Positions 22,730 to 31,749 of a DNA stretch of 57,713 nt are shown here, in pieces. The DNA is taken from contig JAEENO010000048.1 of the NCBI GenBank assembly GCA_016283755.1, positions 1 through 57,713 on the forward strand, in the 5' to 3' direction. Under the pieces are notes generated by a model. The model saw only the letters and a list, made by a program, of their open reading frames with translations. It did no database searches and was not told where the DNA came from. The stretch is from Lachnospiraceae bacterium (GTDB lineage Bacteria; Bacillota; Clostridia; Lachnospirales; Lachnospiraceae). The translations under genes and the position numbers were made by a program. Each line of letters begins with the position of its first letter. The stretch's first letter is position 1.

Positions 22730-22761
22730 AAGCAGCCGGTTGAATGGTCAACCGGCTGCTT
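22730..22761. terminator. Strong bidirectional terminator
   Basis: Perfect 14-bp stem AAGCAGCCGGTTGA / TCAACCGGCTGCTT, loop ATGG, T run on the right. Lies between the convergent HAD and chemoreceptor genes. Confidence 0.95.
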
Positions 22762-22783
22762 TTTGAAATTGGAATAATTACTA

Positions 22784-24238
22784 TTATCTATTATTAAGTT
22801 TGTTAATTGCATCGTAAATTCTTTGAAGAGCTTTCTCGAGGTCATCACATGCTTTGACAGCTGCATCTGATGAAGCGACACCGTCATTTGAAAGAGCTTC
22901 AATATCACGACTGTTCTCCGATAATGTGTCTACACTTGCATTAATTTGTGTAGTGGATTCTGCTATTGCATTGATTCCGTCTTCGAGTCCCGAGAATTCA
23001 CCGAGAAGCTTCTGGACATCTTCGTTAATTGCATCGAATCTCTCGCCCGTAGAGATGATAAGATTGTTCTGCTCTTTTACGGAATTCATTGTATCTTCAA
23101 CTCTGTCGATTGTGGTTCCGACATCTGCGGTTAATTCCTGTATAATATCCGTGATTTTGGTAGTTGCTTCATTGGTCTGCTCAGAAAGATTACGGATCTC
23201 TTCTGCAACAACTGCAAAGCCCCTGCCTGCATCACCTGCTCTTGCAGCCTCGATTGACGCATTTAATGCAAGAAGATTAGTCTGGCTTGAGATTGCAAGA
23301 ATAGAACCGACGATTTCCTGAACGCCGTTAATCTTGTCGGTTACAAGCTCAGTCGCAGCAATTGTCTTGCGGCTTTCTTCTTCTACGCTTTCAGCTCTCG
23401 TTTTTAATTCATTGAGAACGCGGTTTCCTTCGGCAATTGTTGTCTGAGCGGACATCGTGGCTTCTATCATGCGTTCCTTACTTACGATGGTTGTATCTGT
23501 CTGAGTCTGAATGTCCTTGCATTTCTCAGCCTGCGTATCTATATTGTTGGCGGTAACTCTTGTGTTGCCGGCAATCTTATCCATTGCATCATTGTTGCTT
23601 CTGACAATATCCTTGAGCTTATTCATATTGTCTGTAACGGTGTTAAAGTATTCACCTATGCTGTCTGCGGTATTAAGGATATTGCCGGTAATCGCATTGG
23701 TCTCTTCAGCAGCGGCAGCGGCAGCGTCGCTGTTTTCTTTGTTAAATTCCACAAGGAGCTTAACGACATAGTTAACAACAATCAGGAAAAGAATTATAAC
23801 TGTTGTATCGACAACGGTATCCTTAAGAATAGCGGTTTTAGCGATTATATTTCTTATGAATACTATAATATATGCAGCGGCAAGCTCTGCGGTTCCGAAT
23901 CTTGTAACCTTCTGATTAAGGTATACCATGCATGATGCCATAATCGGCATGCCGTATGAGAAGAAAAGGAATTGGTTCTGAGCAATCATGATAACGAAAT
24001 ATACAAGTGCGGAACCGGTCATGATCATAATAGTACCGATTCTGTTATCACGACCTTTCAGCATACCGTAAAGCATCATTGAAAAGCCTACCGCAGCAGC
24101 AATAAGTTCGGAAGTGATGGCTGCATTGATTCCTATTTCAAGTGCCTGGAAAAGCATTAGAAGTACAGCCGAAACAAGAATCATGGTGTTAATGATGAAC
24201 GCCATACGATTGGCGCGACGGAATTGTTGTTTGTTCAT
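22784..24238 (-). CDS. Methyl-accepting chemotaxis protein with six-TM N-terminus
   Basis: 484 residues. Six membrane helices fill residues about 12-170 with no extracytoplasmic ligand domain, so the signal is probably sensed in or at the membrane. The rest is a coiled-coil signalling domain with the nearly invariant tip [20 protein letters not shown] (about 345-364) and [18 protein letters not shown], which contacts CheA and CheW. No HAMP domain is evident. AGGAGG precedes the ATG and an extended TGCTATAAT box lies about 40 bases upstream. It is similar to the next gene and likely arose by duplication. Confidence 0.93.
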   Translation of the reverse strand: MNKQQFRRANRMAFIINTMILVSAVLLMLFQALEIGINAAITSELIAAAVGFSMMLYGMLKGRDNRIGTIMIMTGSALVYFVIMIAQNQFLFFSYGMPIMASCMVYLNQKVTRFGTAELAAAYIIVFIRNIIAKTAILKDTVVDTTVIILFLIVVNYVVKLLVEFNKENSDAAAAAAEETNAITGNILNTADSIGEYFNTVTDNMNKLKDIVRSNNDAMDKIAGNTRVTANNIDTQAEKCKDIQTQTDTTIVSKERMIEATMSAQTTIAEGNRVLNELKTRAESVEEESRKTIAATELVTDKINGVQEIVGSILAISSQTNLLALNASIEAARAGDAGRGFAVVAEEIRNLSEQTNEATTKITDIIQELTADVGTTIDRVEDTMNSVKEQNNLIISTGERFDAINEDVQKLLGEFSGLEDGINAIAESTTQINASVDTLSENSRDIEALSNDGVASSDAAVKACDDLEKALQRIYDAINKLNNR

Positions 24239-24353
24239 GAAGAGTACCTCCTAATTAGTGAGTATATATTAAATAAAATTATAGCATAACAAAAAATACA
24301 CAGAAGAAAGTACACGAAATTTATATACAATTTTCATAAATGCTTCGAAACTA

Positions 24354-25814
24354 CTAATGTGCAGTAAGCTTATTGGATGCATTAAGTATTACATTCAGCG
24401 AATCGGAGAGGTTCTGAACCTCGTCTGCTGCAGATGAACTCAATGAAGAGCTGCTTTCTGTCGAAGCAAGGATTTCCTCACTTGTAGCAGATATATTCGT
24501 GATACTTTCCGTAATTGCAGTAGTTGCATCAACAATCGTATCAACCTTCTTGGTTATCTGATCTACGGAATCCGCAAGAGTATTAATCTTATTGTAGATA
24601 TCCGAGAATTTCTCACCTGTTACTTCGATATTGGCATTCTGCTTATCAACCGATTCTGCCGTTATATTCATATTAAGAGCGGTATTCTCTGCTTCTTTCG
24701 TAAGGTCACCGACTATACCGGTAATCTGCTCTGTCGATTCTCTTGTCTGTTCTGCCAATTGTCTTATCTCATCCGCAACTACAGCAAATCCTCGTCCTGC
24801 ATCACCTGCACGAGCGGCTTCAATTGATGCGTTAAGTGCAAGAAGATTGGTCTGAGATGAGATGTTAAGAATTGTATCCGAAATGCTTGTTACGTCGTGG
24901 ATACGCTCTTCAAGTTTCTTCGTTGCAGCCGATGTATTACGGTTAAGTTCTGCCGTTTTACTTGCAAGTTCCTTAAGTTCTTTGATAAGGTCTGCACCTT
25001 CCTTAATGGTCGCGATTGCTTCGCTTGAGATGGTACGCATCTCATTGGCGTATGCCTTGGTTTCTGATACGGTATTCTGAATATCGCTTGTCATAACTGT
25101 CTGGTGCTCGATTTCACCTGCAGTCATTCTCATGCTTGTAGCAATATCGTTAATCGAATTATTGGTTACCTGTAAGTTATCTTTTAAGGATGTACACAAG
25201 GTTGTTGCCGATTCAAGCTGTGAATTGATATCTACAGCAGAACGAAGAACACGCTCCTCGTTTTCTGCGTTGGTGTCGGCTGCGTCCTTTAAGGAGGAGA
25301 AGGTCTCTTTATTCTGAGACTCGAGCACCTTAACGATTAAGACTGCCAGGATACAGCAAAGTGTTGCATATAAGAACTGAGTAACACCTCCTGCGATCAT
25401 TGCTTTGTCACCGTCGGCATCACGGATAATCATAACGAGCATCGGGATAAGACCGATCATTGCGCCGATCGCCCCTTTGATAATCATCTTGAAATTCATG
25501 AAGAATAAGGTGATGATACATACAGGATAGAAAAGCGCATAGACTTCAATCTGCGTATAACAGAATAAGGCGATCATATACATAGGAAGAAGCGAGTAGA
25601 GATAAAAGTGCATCTTCTTCGTGTATTCGATCTGCGGAAGGAATCTTGCGGTGAGTATGATTGCTATTGATAATATGCAGGATCCGACTTTAAGATACAG
25701 AAGCTTGTTATCGGGAATAATGAGTGTTACGATTAATGTAACGATTGAAATTACGAGTGCCATGGAAAAGCACAATACGTTCTTAGCTGCCAGATGTTTC
25801 TGTTCCTGTGTCAT
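24354..25814 (-). CDS. Methyl-accepting chemotaxis protein, six-TM paralogue
   Basis: 486 residues with the same plan as the neighbour: six N-terminal helices (about 14-170), then a cytoplasmic helical hairpin with the tip [20 protein letters not shown] and [18 protein letters not shown]. The membrane parts of the two differ much more than the signalling parts, so they probably respond to different cues. It ends with an [13 protein letters not shown] stretch. AGGAGG precedes the ATG. Between the two genes (24239-24353) there is room for a separate promoter, so they may be independent units. Confidence 0.93.
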   Translation of the reverse strand: MTQEQKHLAAKNVLCFSMALVISIVTLIVTLIIPDNKLLYLKVGSCILSIAIILTARFLPQIEYTKKMHFYLYSLLPMYMIALFCYTQIEVYALFYPVCIITLFFMNFKMIIKGAIGAMIGLIPMLVMIIRDADGDKAMIAGGVTQFLYATLCCILAVLIVKVLESQNKETFSSLKDAADTNAENEERVLRSAVDINSQLESATTLCTSLKDNLQVTNNSINDIATSMRMTAGEIEHQTVMTSDIQNTVSETKAYANEMRTISSEAIATIKEGADLIKELKELASKTAELNRNTSAATKKLEERIHDVTSISDTILNISSQTNLLALNASIEAARAGDAGRGFAVVADEIRQLAEQTRESTEQITGIVGDLTKEAENTALNMNITAESVDKQNANIEVTGEKFSDIYNKINTLADSVDQITKKVDTIVDATTAITESITNISATSEEILASTESSSSLSSSAADEVQNLSDSLNVILNASNKLTAH

Positions 25815-25948
25815 AGGTAATTCCTCCTTGGGATATTCCTGAATGGTATTAAAGAATATTAATCTTGCGATTGTTATATAATTTATAATTATACTATATA
25901 TAAGAAAAAACCGATAGTGGTTACGAATATTTTTTTTAAATAGTTGAA

Positions 25949-25976
25949 GACATTTTTTGGGGGTCTTCGTTATAGT
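25949..25976 (+). promoter_or_regulatory. Promoter candidate of the ECF operon
   Basis: TATAGT at 25971-25976 with GACATT (25949-25954) 16 bases before it. An inverted repeat GAAGAC (25946-25951) / GTCTTC (25963-25968) covers the -35 and spacer and may be a control site. Transcription would begin near 25982, past the first ATG of the frame. Confidence 0.4.
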
Positions 25977-25978
25977 AA

Positions 25979-26518
25979 ATGAAAGTGATCAAAGGGGAGG
26001 CGAGTACAATAGATTCTAACGAAACGATAGTCAGACTTATAACTGAATATAAGAATCTTATTTTCTCAATCTGCCTCCGTCACGTCGGCGATTATTTTGT
26101 CGCAGAGGATCTTACCCAGGAAACTTTTATATCGGCGTATACGCACCTTGACACTTTCGACGGGGAGAATGAAAAAGCCTATCTTGCAAGAATAGCGAGC
26201 AATAAGTGTATCGATTACTTAAGAAGCGCGGGACGGAGAGTGGTCGCTACACCGGAGGAGGAGATGCCGGAGGAAGCTACATCACATGATGAGCTTATTA
26301 ATTCGGTAGTTAACAAAGATATATTGGCCAGGCTACAATCGGTCGTAGATAACCTGTCGCCGCCGTACCGCGAGGTGGCGCGGTTATACTTCGTGGAGGA
26401 AAAAAGCGCGAAAGAGATAGCGGAGAAATTAAAAATCCCGCTTAAAACCGCGCAGACGAGAATATATCGTGCGCGAGATCTCGTCCGACAAAAGATACGG
26501 AAGGAGGACCTTGTATGA
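25979..26518 (+). CDS. ECF-type RNA polymerase sigma factor
   Basis: Directs RNA polymerase to stress promoters. Up to 179 residues: sigma region 2 ([23 protein letters not shown], read as two parts, then [14 protein letters not shown]) and region 4 ([26 protein letters not shown], in two parts, with the [21 protein letters not shown]). The true start is uncertain. ATG 25979 has no ribosome-binding site, whereas AGGGGAGG (25993-26000) lies eight bases before an AUA codon at 26009 whose product ([10 protein letters not shown] onward) is of normal length. The stop overlaps the next gene by four bases, pairing it with a probable anti-sigma factor. Confidence 0.9.
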   Translation: MKVIKGEASTIDSNETIVRLITEYKNLIFSICLRHVGDYFVAEDLTQETFISAYTHLDTFDGENEKAYLARIASNKCIDYLRSAGRRVVATPEEEMPEEATSHDELINSVVNKDILARLQSVVDNLSPPYREVARLYFVEEKSAKEIAEKLKIPLKTAQTRIYRARDLVRQKIRKEDLV

Positions 26519-26940
26519 GACTTGATTACTTAACGGATGAAGAACTTAATAAGATGATCAATGACATAGAAGAGAATGACCTCATTACGGCGCCATCTGA
26601 CCTTGCAGATAACATTCTTCTTCGGCTAACCCGGGAACATGGGGAGGAACCCGATATCCCGAAGAAGATTAAGGATAGAAGAACGTTAAGCTTTACGGCC
26701 TATTCAATAAGAGTCGGCATAGCGGTTGCGGCAGCGATAGCGGTACTTATACTGCTTCCTGCGGGCGAAGGCAAGATGCCGCGAATAGATAACGGCAAGG
26801 TTACAGCAGATATAGAGATCATGCCGAAGGAAGGCATTTTACATATAATAGGTTCATCAAATACATTATTTAAAAACACAACACATTTTTTCAGTGACTT
26901 TATAGGAGGATTGAGTGATGAAAAAGACAAAGAGAAATAA
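26515..26940 (+). CDS. Probable anti-sigma factor, single-pass membrane protein
   Basis: 141 residues: a charged cytoplasmic half (about 1-62, beginning [14 protein letters not shown]), one membrane helix (about 65-84, VGIAVAAAIAVLILLP) and an outward tail. Overlap of four bases (ATGA) with the ECF sigma gene, size and topology are those of membrane anti-sigma factors that hold their sigma factor until an envelope signal arrives. There is no zinc-binding HxxxCxxC motif, so it would be a non-ZAS type. The assignment rests on context and topology rather than on clear family similarity. Confidence 0.65.
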   Translation: MRLDYLTDEELNKMINDIEENDLITAPSDLADNILLRLTREHGEEPDIPKKIKDRRTLSFTAYSIRVGIAVAAAIAVLILLPAGEGKMPRIDNGKVTADIEIMPKEGILHIIGSSNTLFKNTTHFFSDFIGGLSDEKDKEK

Positions 26941-27469
26941 ATTTCTTACATTTTTATTTTCGCTGATACCGGGCGGTGCAGAGATGTATATGGGATTCAT
27001 GAAAATGGGAGCAAGTTTACTTTCCATATTCTTATTGGGATTCTTATTTATAATCTATATGCAGCTTGAAGATGTTTTCATAGTTGTTGAATTACTTATA
27101 TGGATTGTCGGATTCTTCCATGCAAGAAATATGGATAAGCTTACGCAGGAGGAGCTTGAAGCGGTTGAAGATAAGGCAATCTGGGAAGACCTGCTTGGGG
27201 TTGAAGGTATTAAGATCAGTAATTCCAAACTTTCTAAGTTGGTCGGTGGTATATTGATCGCAGCGGGAGTTTTTGCACTTTGGGATCGACTTGACTGGTA
27301 TGTGGCGCAATTCGCAGAGACATTTATCGGGGGCTGGGCAGAACAGCTTGTATATAGTTTGCCGCGTATTGCGGTGGCAATTGCGCTAATTGTCTTTGGA
27401 GTAGTACTTATAAAAGGAAAGAAGGCGAGAATCGATGGATGCGATAATGACACAGAAAAGAACGCATAG
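26918..27469 (+). CDS. Membrane protein of the sigma-factor operon
   Basis: 183 residues with membrane helices near 10-30, 34-50, 55-72, 108-125 and 150-170. The start (LTFLFSLIPGGAEMYMGFMKMG) has the feel of TM2-like proteins, in which a short PGxxxxYxG turn joins helices. GGAGGA at 26905-26910 favours ATG 26918 over the GTG at 26915; this start overlaps the anti-sigma gene by 23 bases. It in turn overlaps the next gene by 35 bases, so the four genes from the sigma factor on are translationally coupled. Function unknown. Confidence 0.75.
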   Translation: MKKTKRNKFLTFLFSLIPGGAEMYMGFMKMGASLLSIFLLGFLFIIYMQLEDVFIVVELLIWIVGFFHARNMDKLTQEELEAVEDKAIWEDLLGVEGIKISNSKLSKLVGGILIAAGVFALWDRLDWYVAQFAETFIGGWAEQLVYSLPRIAVAIALIVFGVVLIKGKKARIDGCDNDTEKNA

Positions 27470-27752
27470 AGTCGGTGTAATAACCGCGGGTATATCACTT
27501 GTAGGATTCGGAATCGTATTTCTTTTACAGCAGTTCCTGGCACTTGATTTCGTATTTATCATCAAGTTCTGGCCGCTTATTCTTATAAGTCTTGGCGTTG
27601 AAGTTATTGTATCAAGCTTCATGGAAGAAGGTACATATAAGTATGACAAGGGTGCGATTGCAATTATCATCCTTATGATGGGATTCGCTTTCTTAATGGC
27701 AGCAGCGACTGAGATTATGCGTTACATCCCGGATGTTGTGAATCAGATATAG
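27435..27752 (+). CDS. LiaF/LiaI-like transmembrane protein (DUF5668 type)
   Basis: 105 residues with three helices. The hydrophobic core with IKFWPLILISLGVEVI is the recognisable piece of the N-terminal LiaF/DUF5668 transmembrane module, found in proteins tied to cell-envelope stress responses in Bacillota. It lacks the soluble C-terminal half of LiaF. It overlaps the preceding gene by 35 bases, which puts it in the ECF sigma operon and supports an envelope-stress role for the whole unit. A second ATG at 27447 is possible. Confidence 0.8.
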   Translation: MDAIMTQKRTHRVGVITAGISLVGFGIVFLLQQFLALDFVFIIKFWPLILISLGVEVIVSSFMEEGTYKYDKGAIAIIILMMGFAFLMAAATEIMRYIPDVVNQI

Positions 27753-27858
27753 TGCGGCGGAAGATGGAAAACACTCATATTTTTATAATCTATATAACTA
27801 CAACAAAGAGTGAAAATGTGCTATTATATAAGAAATTGATATCAGGCAGGAGCGGCAC

Positions 27859-29193
27859 ATGATTAATCCTATTAAGAACAGGCGTAGCAGAAGCGCTTTT
27901 CGGATTATAATACTTGCTTTTTTCATATTGATCATGGTCGGAAGCATATTACTTATGCTTCCGATTTCTTCGTGCAATGGGGAAGTTACACCTTTCCCGG
28001 ATGCTTTATTTACGGCTGTGTCCGCGACCTGCGTTACGGGACTTGTGGTTAAGGATACGGCTACGTATTGGTCCATGTTTGGGCAAATAGTTATCATAGG
28101 TTTGATACAGATCGGCGGAATGGGTGTAATAACTGTTGGCCTTATGATTCTACGCGCATCAGGCAGAAAGATTGGACTTATGCAGCGCGAGGTTATGCAG
28201 GAATCCGTTGCGGCGCATAATATAAGCGGAATCGTTAAGCTGGCGTCGTTCATTGTCAAAGGAACGCTTCTTGTAGAAGGTGTAGGGGCGGTTTTGTTAA
28301 TGCCTATATTTTTAAAAGCGTATAAGCCTCTTAAAGCATTATGGTATTCGCTTTTCCATTCGATATCTGCGTTTTGCAATGCGGGATTTGATCTTATGGG
28401 AGAAAAAGCACAGTTTTCATCGCTTACGTCTTACAGCGCAAATGTATATTTTAATGTTGTCATAATGTTTTTGATAATTGTAGGCGGCATTGGTTTCCTT
28501 ACATGGAGCGATGTACTTGTTCATAAGTTTTCATTTAAAAAATATGCGTTACAAAGCAAGGTTGTTCTTTTAACATCAGCAGTGCTTATTGTACTCCCTG
28601 CAATTTATTTCGTATTTGGAGAATATGGGGAGCTTCCGATGAAAGAGAGGCTTGTAAGTTCTTTTTTTCAGTCGGTTACGGCAAGAACAGCAGGATTTAA
28701 TACGCAGGACCTATCTACTATGAGTGAGCCCGGAACTGCGGTAATGCTCTTTCTTATGATGATAGGCGGATCCTCGGGTTCTACTGCAGGAGGTATGAAA
28801 ACCACGACTCTAGCGGTTTTATTCCTTGCTGCAATATCTGTTTTCGGACGTAAAAAAGAGGTACCGTGTTTTAAGAGAAGAATTGCGGAGGACACTATAA
28901 GAACTGCAGGTGCTATTTTATTTATGTATCTGTCTTTAAGTTTTATAATAGGAGCAGTGATAAGCAAGATAGAGGGACTTCCGCTTCTTGTGACCTTCTT
29001 TGAGGCTGATTCCGCAATCGCGACCGTCGGTCTTACTATGGGAATAACGTCAAGTCTTTCATTAATATCAAGGGTACTTCTTATGGGACTTATGTTCTTC
29101 GGGCGTGTGGGCGGACTTACGCTTATCTATGCTGCGGTATCGTCAGAAGACTCTAACGCCAGGTATCCGCTTGAGAAAATAGCTGTGGGGTAG
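27859..29193 (+). CDS. ktrB: Potassium uptake channel subunit KtrB/TrkH family
   Basis: 444-residue ion-translocating membrane subunit. Four M1-P-M2 repeats are visible, with pore-loop selectivity segments such as SATCVTGL (near 54), SISAFCNAGFDL (near 175), TARTAGFN (near 275) and ATVGLTMGI (near 390). Residues GGSSGSTAGGMKTTT after the third pore match the gating-loop region. Length and gene order (followed nine bases later by the RCK subunit) fit the sodium-dependent Ktr system, which takes up K+ during osmotic stress. AGGAG precedes the ATG. Confidence 0.93.
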   Translation: MINPIKNRRSRSAFRIIILAFFILIMVGSILLMLPISSCNGEVTPFPDALFTAVSATCVTGLVVKDTATYWSMFGQIVIIGLIQIGGMGVITVGLMILRASGRKIGLMQREVMQESVAAHNISGIVKLASFIVKGTLLVEGVGAVLLMPIFLKAYKPLKALWYSLFHSISAFCNAGFDLMGEKAQFSSLTSYSANVYFNVVIMFLIIVGGIGFLTWSDVLVHKFSFKKYALQSKVVLLTSAVLIVLPAIYFVFGEYGELPMKERLVSSFFQSVTARTAGFNTQDLSTMSEPGTAVMLFLMMIGGSSGSTAGGMKTTTLAVLFLAAISVFGRKKEVPCFKRRIAEDTIRTAGAILFMYLSLSFIIGAVISKIEGLPLLVTFFEADSAIATVGLTMGITSSLSLISRVLLMGLMFFGRVGGLTLIYAAVSSEDSNARYPLEKIAVG

Positions 29194-29202
29194 GTGAATT
29201 AT

Positions 29203-29847
29203 ATGAAAACAGTACTTGTTATAGGAGCAGGCGAATTTGGAAATCATCTTGCGAAGCATTTAAGTGAACTTAAGTGTGAAGTAATGGTTGTGGACATTGA
29301 TGAAAAGCGCATTAATGACATATTGCCGTATGTGACCAATGCATTAATAGGCGATGCAACGAGTGAGGATTTTCTTAAGACGCTCGGCGTGGGTAATTAC
29401 GATATCTGCTTTGTTACGCTTGGAAACAGATTTCAAGAGTCACTTGAGGCAACATCACTTCTTAAGGAATTTGGCGCCAAGAAGGTAATATCCCGCGCAA
29501 CTAATGATACACAGATGAAATTCCTTCTTCGTAACGGAGCCGATGAAGCTATGTACCCGGAGAAGCAGATGGCTTTTCGTGTGGCAACAAGATTTGCATC
29601 GGATAATATATTGGATTTCGTGCAACTGGACCGAGATCACCTGATATATGAATTAAAGGTACCGGAGGAATGGTTTGGTAAGACTTTGCAGCAGATAGAT
29701 GTCCGCAGAAGATATAGTATCAATATTCTTACTGTTAAGAGAAACGGACGGGTTATTATGCCTGCTGCGGATACGGAATTTAAGGAAGAAGACATAGTGC
29801 TTGCAATAGGCGATATCAACGATCTTAAGAAGTGCTTTAAATTGTAA
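29203..29847 (+). CDS. ktrA: Potassium uptake regulatory subunit KtrA/TrkA family
   Basis: 214-residue cytosolic gating ring subunit. The N-terminal RCK domain binds nucleotide (VLVIGAGEFGNHLAKHL, with Asp at the end of strand 2, MVVDIDEKRI) and the C-terminal TrkA_C domain (about 135-214) is the usual site of regulatory ligand binding, in several species cyclic di-AMP. ATG 29203 follows AGGTG at good spacing; an in-frame GTG at 29194 is less likely. It is translated directly after ktrB, as in the standard ktrAB arrangement with the order reversed. Confidence 0.93.
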   Translation: MKTVLVIGAGEFGNHLAKHLSELKCEVMVVDIDEKRINDILPYVTNALIGDATSEDFLKTLGVGNYDICFVTLGNRFQESLEATSLLKEFGAKKVISRATNDTQMKFLLRNGADEAMYPEKQMAFRVATRFASDNILDFVQLDRDHLIYELKVPEEWFGKTLQQIDVRRRYSINILTVKRNGRVIMPAADTEFKEEDIVLAIGDINDLKKCFKL

Positions 29848-29867
29848 TTAATAAGGAGGTTTATGGG

Positions 29868-30734
29868 ATGTTAATGATGGCAGTTATAAGTGACAAGATC
29901 ACATCGAAGTTAAATGAAGGCGTGATTAAGGATTGGCTCGATAATGTGCTTCCGAGCGTTCTTTCGTTCTTCTGGGCGGTAATTCTTGCGTTACTCGTAT
30001 TCTTTCTTGGAAGAAAGATTGTATCATGGCTTATTAAGCTTATTGAAAAAGCTATGAGACGCCACAAGCTTGAGGAAGGCGTTATACAGTTTACAGGATC
30101 GCTCCTTACAATAGCGATGTATATAGGCTTGGGACTTATAATTCTTAATCTCTTCGGAGTTGCACCAACATCACTTGCAGCAGCGGTTGCAACCTTAGGG
30201 CTTACCGCGGGCCTTGCCTTACAGGGTGCGCTTTCCAACTTTGCGGGCGGAGTTTTGATACTTCTTTTACATCCTTTCAGAGTCGGTGATTATATTGTGG
30301 AAGATGGCCACAAGAATGAAGGAACCGTAACGGAGATATCCATCTTTTATACCAAGCTTGCGACCGTGGATAACAAGATCGTAATCATTCCGAACGGTGC
30401 ATTATCGAACGCTTCTCTTACAAATGTAACAAGAAGTAATCGCCGTCAGATGGACCTTGTCTTTGCCATAAGTTATGATTCTGATATTAAGACTGCTAAG
30501 GAAGTATTAAGTAAGCTTGCGGAAGAAGAGTCAAGACGTATAGAAGGCACAGCGATAAGTGTCTTTGTAAAAGAGCTTGCCGAAAGCTCTGTTAATATAG
30601 GTTTGCGATTCTTTGTGCCTACAAGTGAATACTGGGCAGTTCGATTTGATATACTTGAAAAAGCGAAATATGCGCTTGAAGAAGCAGGAGTTAAGATTCC
30701 TTATAATCAGCTTGATGTACATCTTGATAAGTAG
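29868..30734 (+). CDS. mscS: Small-conductance mechanosensitive channel MscS
   Basis: 288 residues. Three N-terminal helices, with the glycine/alanine-packed pore helix TM3 (ATLGLTAGLALQGALSNFAGG, in two parts, about 103-123), then the beta domain (FRVGDYIV, VTEISIFYTKLATVDN, IPNGALSN) and the alpha/beta vestibule, ending LDVHLDK. It releases solutes on hypo-osmotic shock. Directly after ktrAB (20 bases, AAGGAGG), pairing turgor build-up with an emergency valve. Confidence 0.94.
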   Translation: MLMMAVISDKITSKLNEGVIKDWLDNVLPSVLSFFWAVILALLVFFLGRKIVSWLIKLIEKAMRRHKLEEGVIQFTGSLLTIAMYIGLGLIILNLFGVAPTSLAAAVATLGLTAGLALQGALSNFAGGVLILLLHPFRVGDYIVEDGHKNEGTVTEISIFYTKLATVDNKIVIIPNGALSNASLTNVTRSNRRQMDLVFAISYDSDIKTAKEVLSKLAEEESRRIEGTAISVFVKELAESSVNIGLRFFVPTSEYWAVRFDILEKAKYALEEAGVKIPYNQLDVHLDK

Positions 30735-30742
30735 GAGAGAAC

Positions 30743-31024
30743 ATGATCTATTATATATTAATTGCATATCTTATTATTATTAACGTCATAGGACTTGCCG
30801 TAATGGGCATAGATAAGCTTAAGGCAATGCGGGGAGACAAATGGAGAATTCCGGAGAAGACGCTTTTCCTCGTTGCGTTAATAGGTGGAAGCCTCGGAAC
30901 CACGGTCGGAATGTATACCTTTAGACATAAGACTAAGCACTGGTATTTTACGACCTTTATGCCTGTTATATTCGTGCTTCAGGCTTGCGGAATCGCATGG
31001 TTACTTAAGAATCTGGCTAATTAA
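30743..31024 (+). CDS. DUF1294 membrane protein
   Basis: 93 residues with the DUF1294 pattern: an N-terminal helix, then MGIDKLKAMRGDKWRIPEKTLF (in two parts, the conserved D-K-x-A and R-I-P-E), IGGSLGTTVGMYTFRHKTKH and a last helix. Function unknown, found widely as a small inner-membrane protein. Eight bases after mscS, so part of the same transcript. Confidence 0.88.
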   Translation: MIYYILIAYLIIINVIGLAVMGIDKLKAMRGDKWRIPEKTLFLVALIGGSLGTTVGMYTFRHKTKHWYFTTFMPVIFVLQACGIAWLLKNLAN

Positions 31025-31054
31025 ATACCTGTGGAAAAAATAACAAAAATCTGA

Positions 31055-31060
31055 TATAAT
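31055..31060 (+). promoter_or_regulatory. -10 box before the 87-residue hypothetical gene
   Basis: TATAAT at 31055-31060, with the weak -35 TGGAAA (31032-31037) 17 bases upstream. Confidence 0.5.
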
Positions 31061-31090
31061 CTCAATATATGTTCGCGAAAGGAAGTTATT

Positions 31091-31354
31091 ATGTCGGGAA
31101 TGGATAGAGATGCGCTGATTAAGCAGTTGGCAAATATTCCGGAGAAGAAGCTTACCAGTAAGCCGGTCGGTACGGAAGAGCTTGTCGGACGTCTTAAAGA
31201 AGGCGGTATATTCGGTAAGACGAGGAAAGAAATGGCAGCATACGGAATCTCAGATGATGAATTCAATGAGATGGCTATCCGTGTATCACTCGGTGAGGAT
31301 CCGAAGGAGTTATTTGCAGAGCTTGTAGCCAAGAAGAAGTTTGTAAGAAGATGA
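31091..31354 (+). CDS. Small soluble hypothetical protein
   Basis: 87 residues, charged and probably helical, with no membrane segment. Recognisable stretches are KQLANIPEKKLTSKPVG and RKEMAAYGISDDEFNEMAIRVSLGEDP, but no family comes to mind. AAGGAAG precedes the ATG, and it has its own -10 box. It lies between the DUF1294 and PspC genes, so a link to envelope stress is only positional. Confidence 0.6.
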   Translation: MSGMDRDALIKQLANIPEKKLTSKPVGTEELVGRLKEGGIFGKTRKEMAAYGISDDEFNEMAIRVSLGEDPKELFAELVAKKKFVRR

Positions 31355-31462
31355 TTTGTTACCTGTTAAGGTTGAATATCAACCTGTTAGTTAAAAGATA
31401 TGGAGCTTTTAAGATAAAAGTGCTATATATAAGATAGTTTTTTATTTAGGAGGTAATGTGTT

Positions 31463-31648
31463 ATGGAAAATAATGGTAAGAAGTTAAGAAAGTCCGAAGA
31501 GAGAAAGATCTGTGGCGTATGCGGCGGTATCGGCGAGTACCTCGGCGTAGATCCTACAGTTGTTCGTCTTCTCTGGGTATTGTTCTGCTTTGCGGGCGGA
31601 AGCGGAATCCTCGCTTACATTATCGCAGCAGTAATTATGCCTGACTAA
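31463..31648 (+). CDS. PspC domain protein
   Basis: 61 residues, essentially a lone PspC domain: a basic start (KKLRKSEERKICGVCGGIGEYL) read as KKLRKSEER then CGVCGGIGEYLG, DPTVVRLLWVL, and one membrane helix (FAGGSGILAYIIAAVIMP). PspC-type proteins act in the phage-shock/envelope-stress response. AGGAGG precedes the ATG. Strong terminator after it closes the turgor/envelope cluster. Confidence 0.92.
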   Translation: MENNGKKLRKSEERKICGVCGGIGEYLGVDPTVVRLLWVLFCFAGGSGILAYIIAAVIMPD

Positions 31649-31667
31649 AATATTTATTAGAGTTAAT

Positions 31668-31709
31668 AAACGCTGAATTTGACTTAAGATTAGGTCAGGT
31701 TCAGCGTTT
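31668..31709 (+). terminator. Terminator after PspC gene
   Basis: AAACGCTGAA (31668-31677) with TTCAGCGTTT (31700-31709), further pairing TTGAC/GTCAG inside, and TTTTT after. Confidence 0.9.
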
Positions 31710-31749
31710 TTGCGCGTTTACATGTAAAAAATAATGGGGGATTAATTCT

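Noticed and set aside
27798-28379. 193-residue minus-strand frame over ktrB
   Set aside because: Mirror of pore-domain codons; the plus-strand KtrB family match is decisive.
31021-31090. Cyclic di-AMP or K+-type riboswitch for the turgor genes
   Set aside because: The gaps before ktrB (107 bases) and the 87-residue gene (66 bases) are too short and lack the conserved cores.
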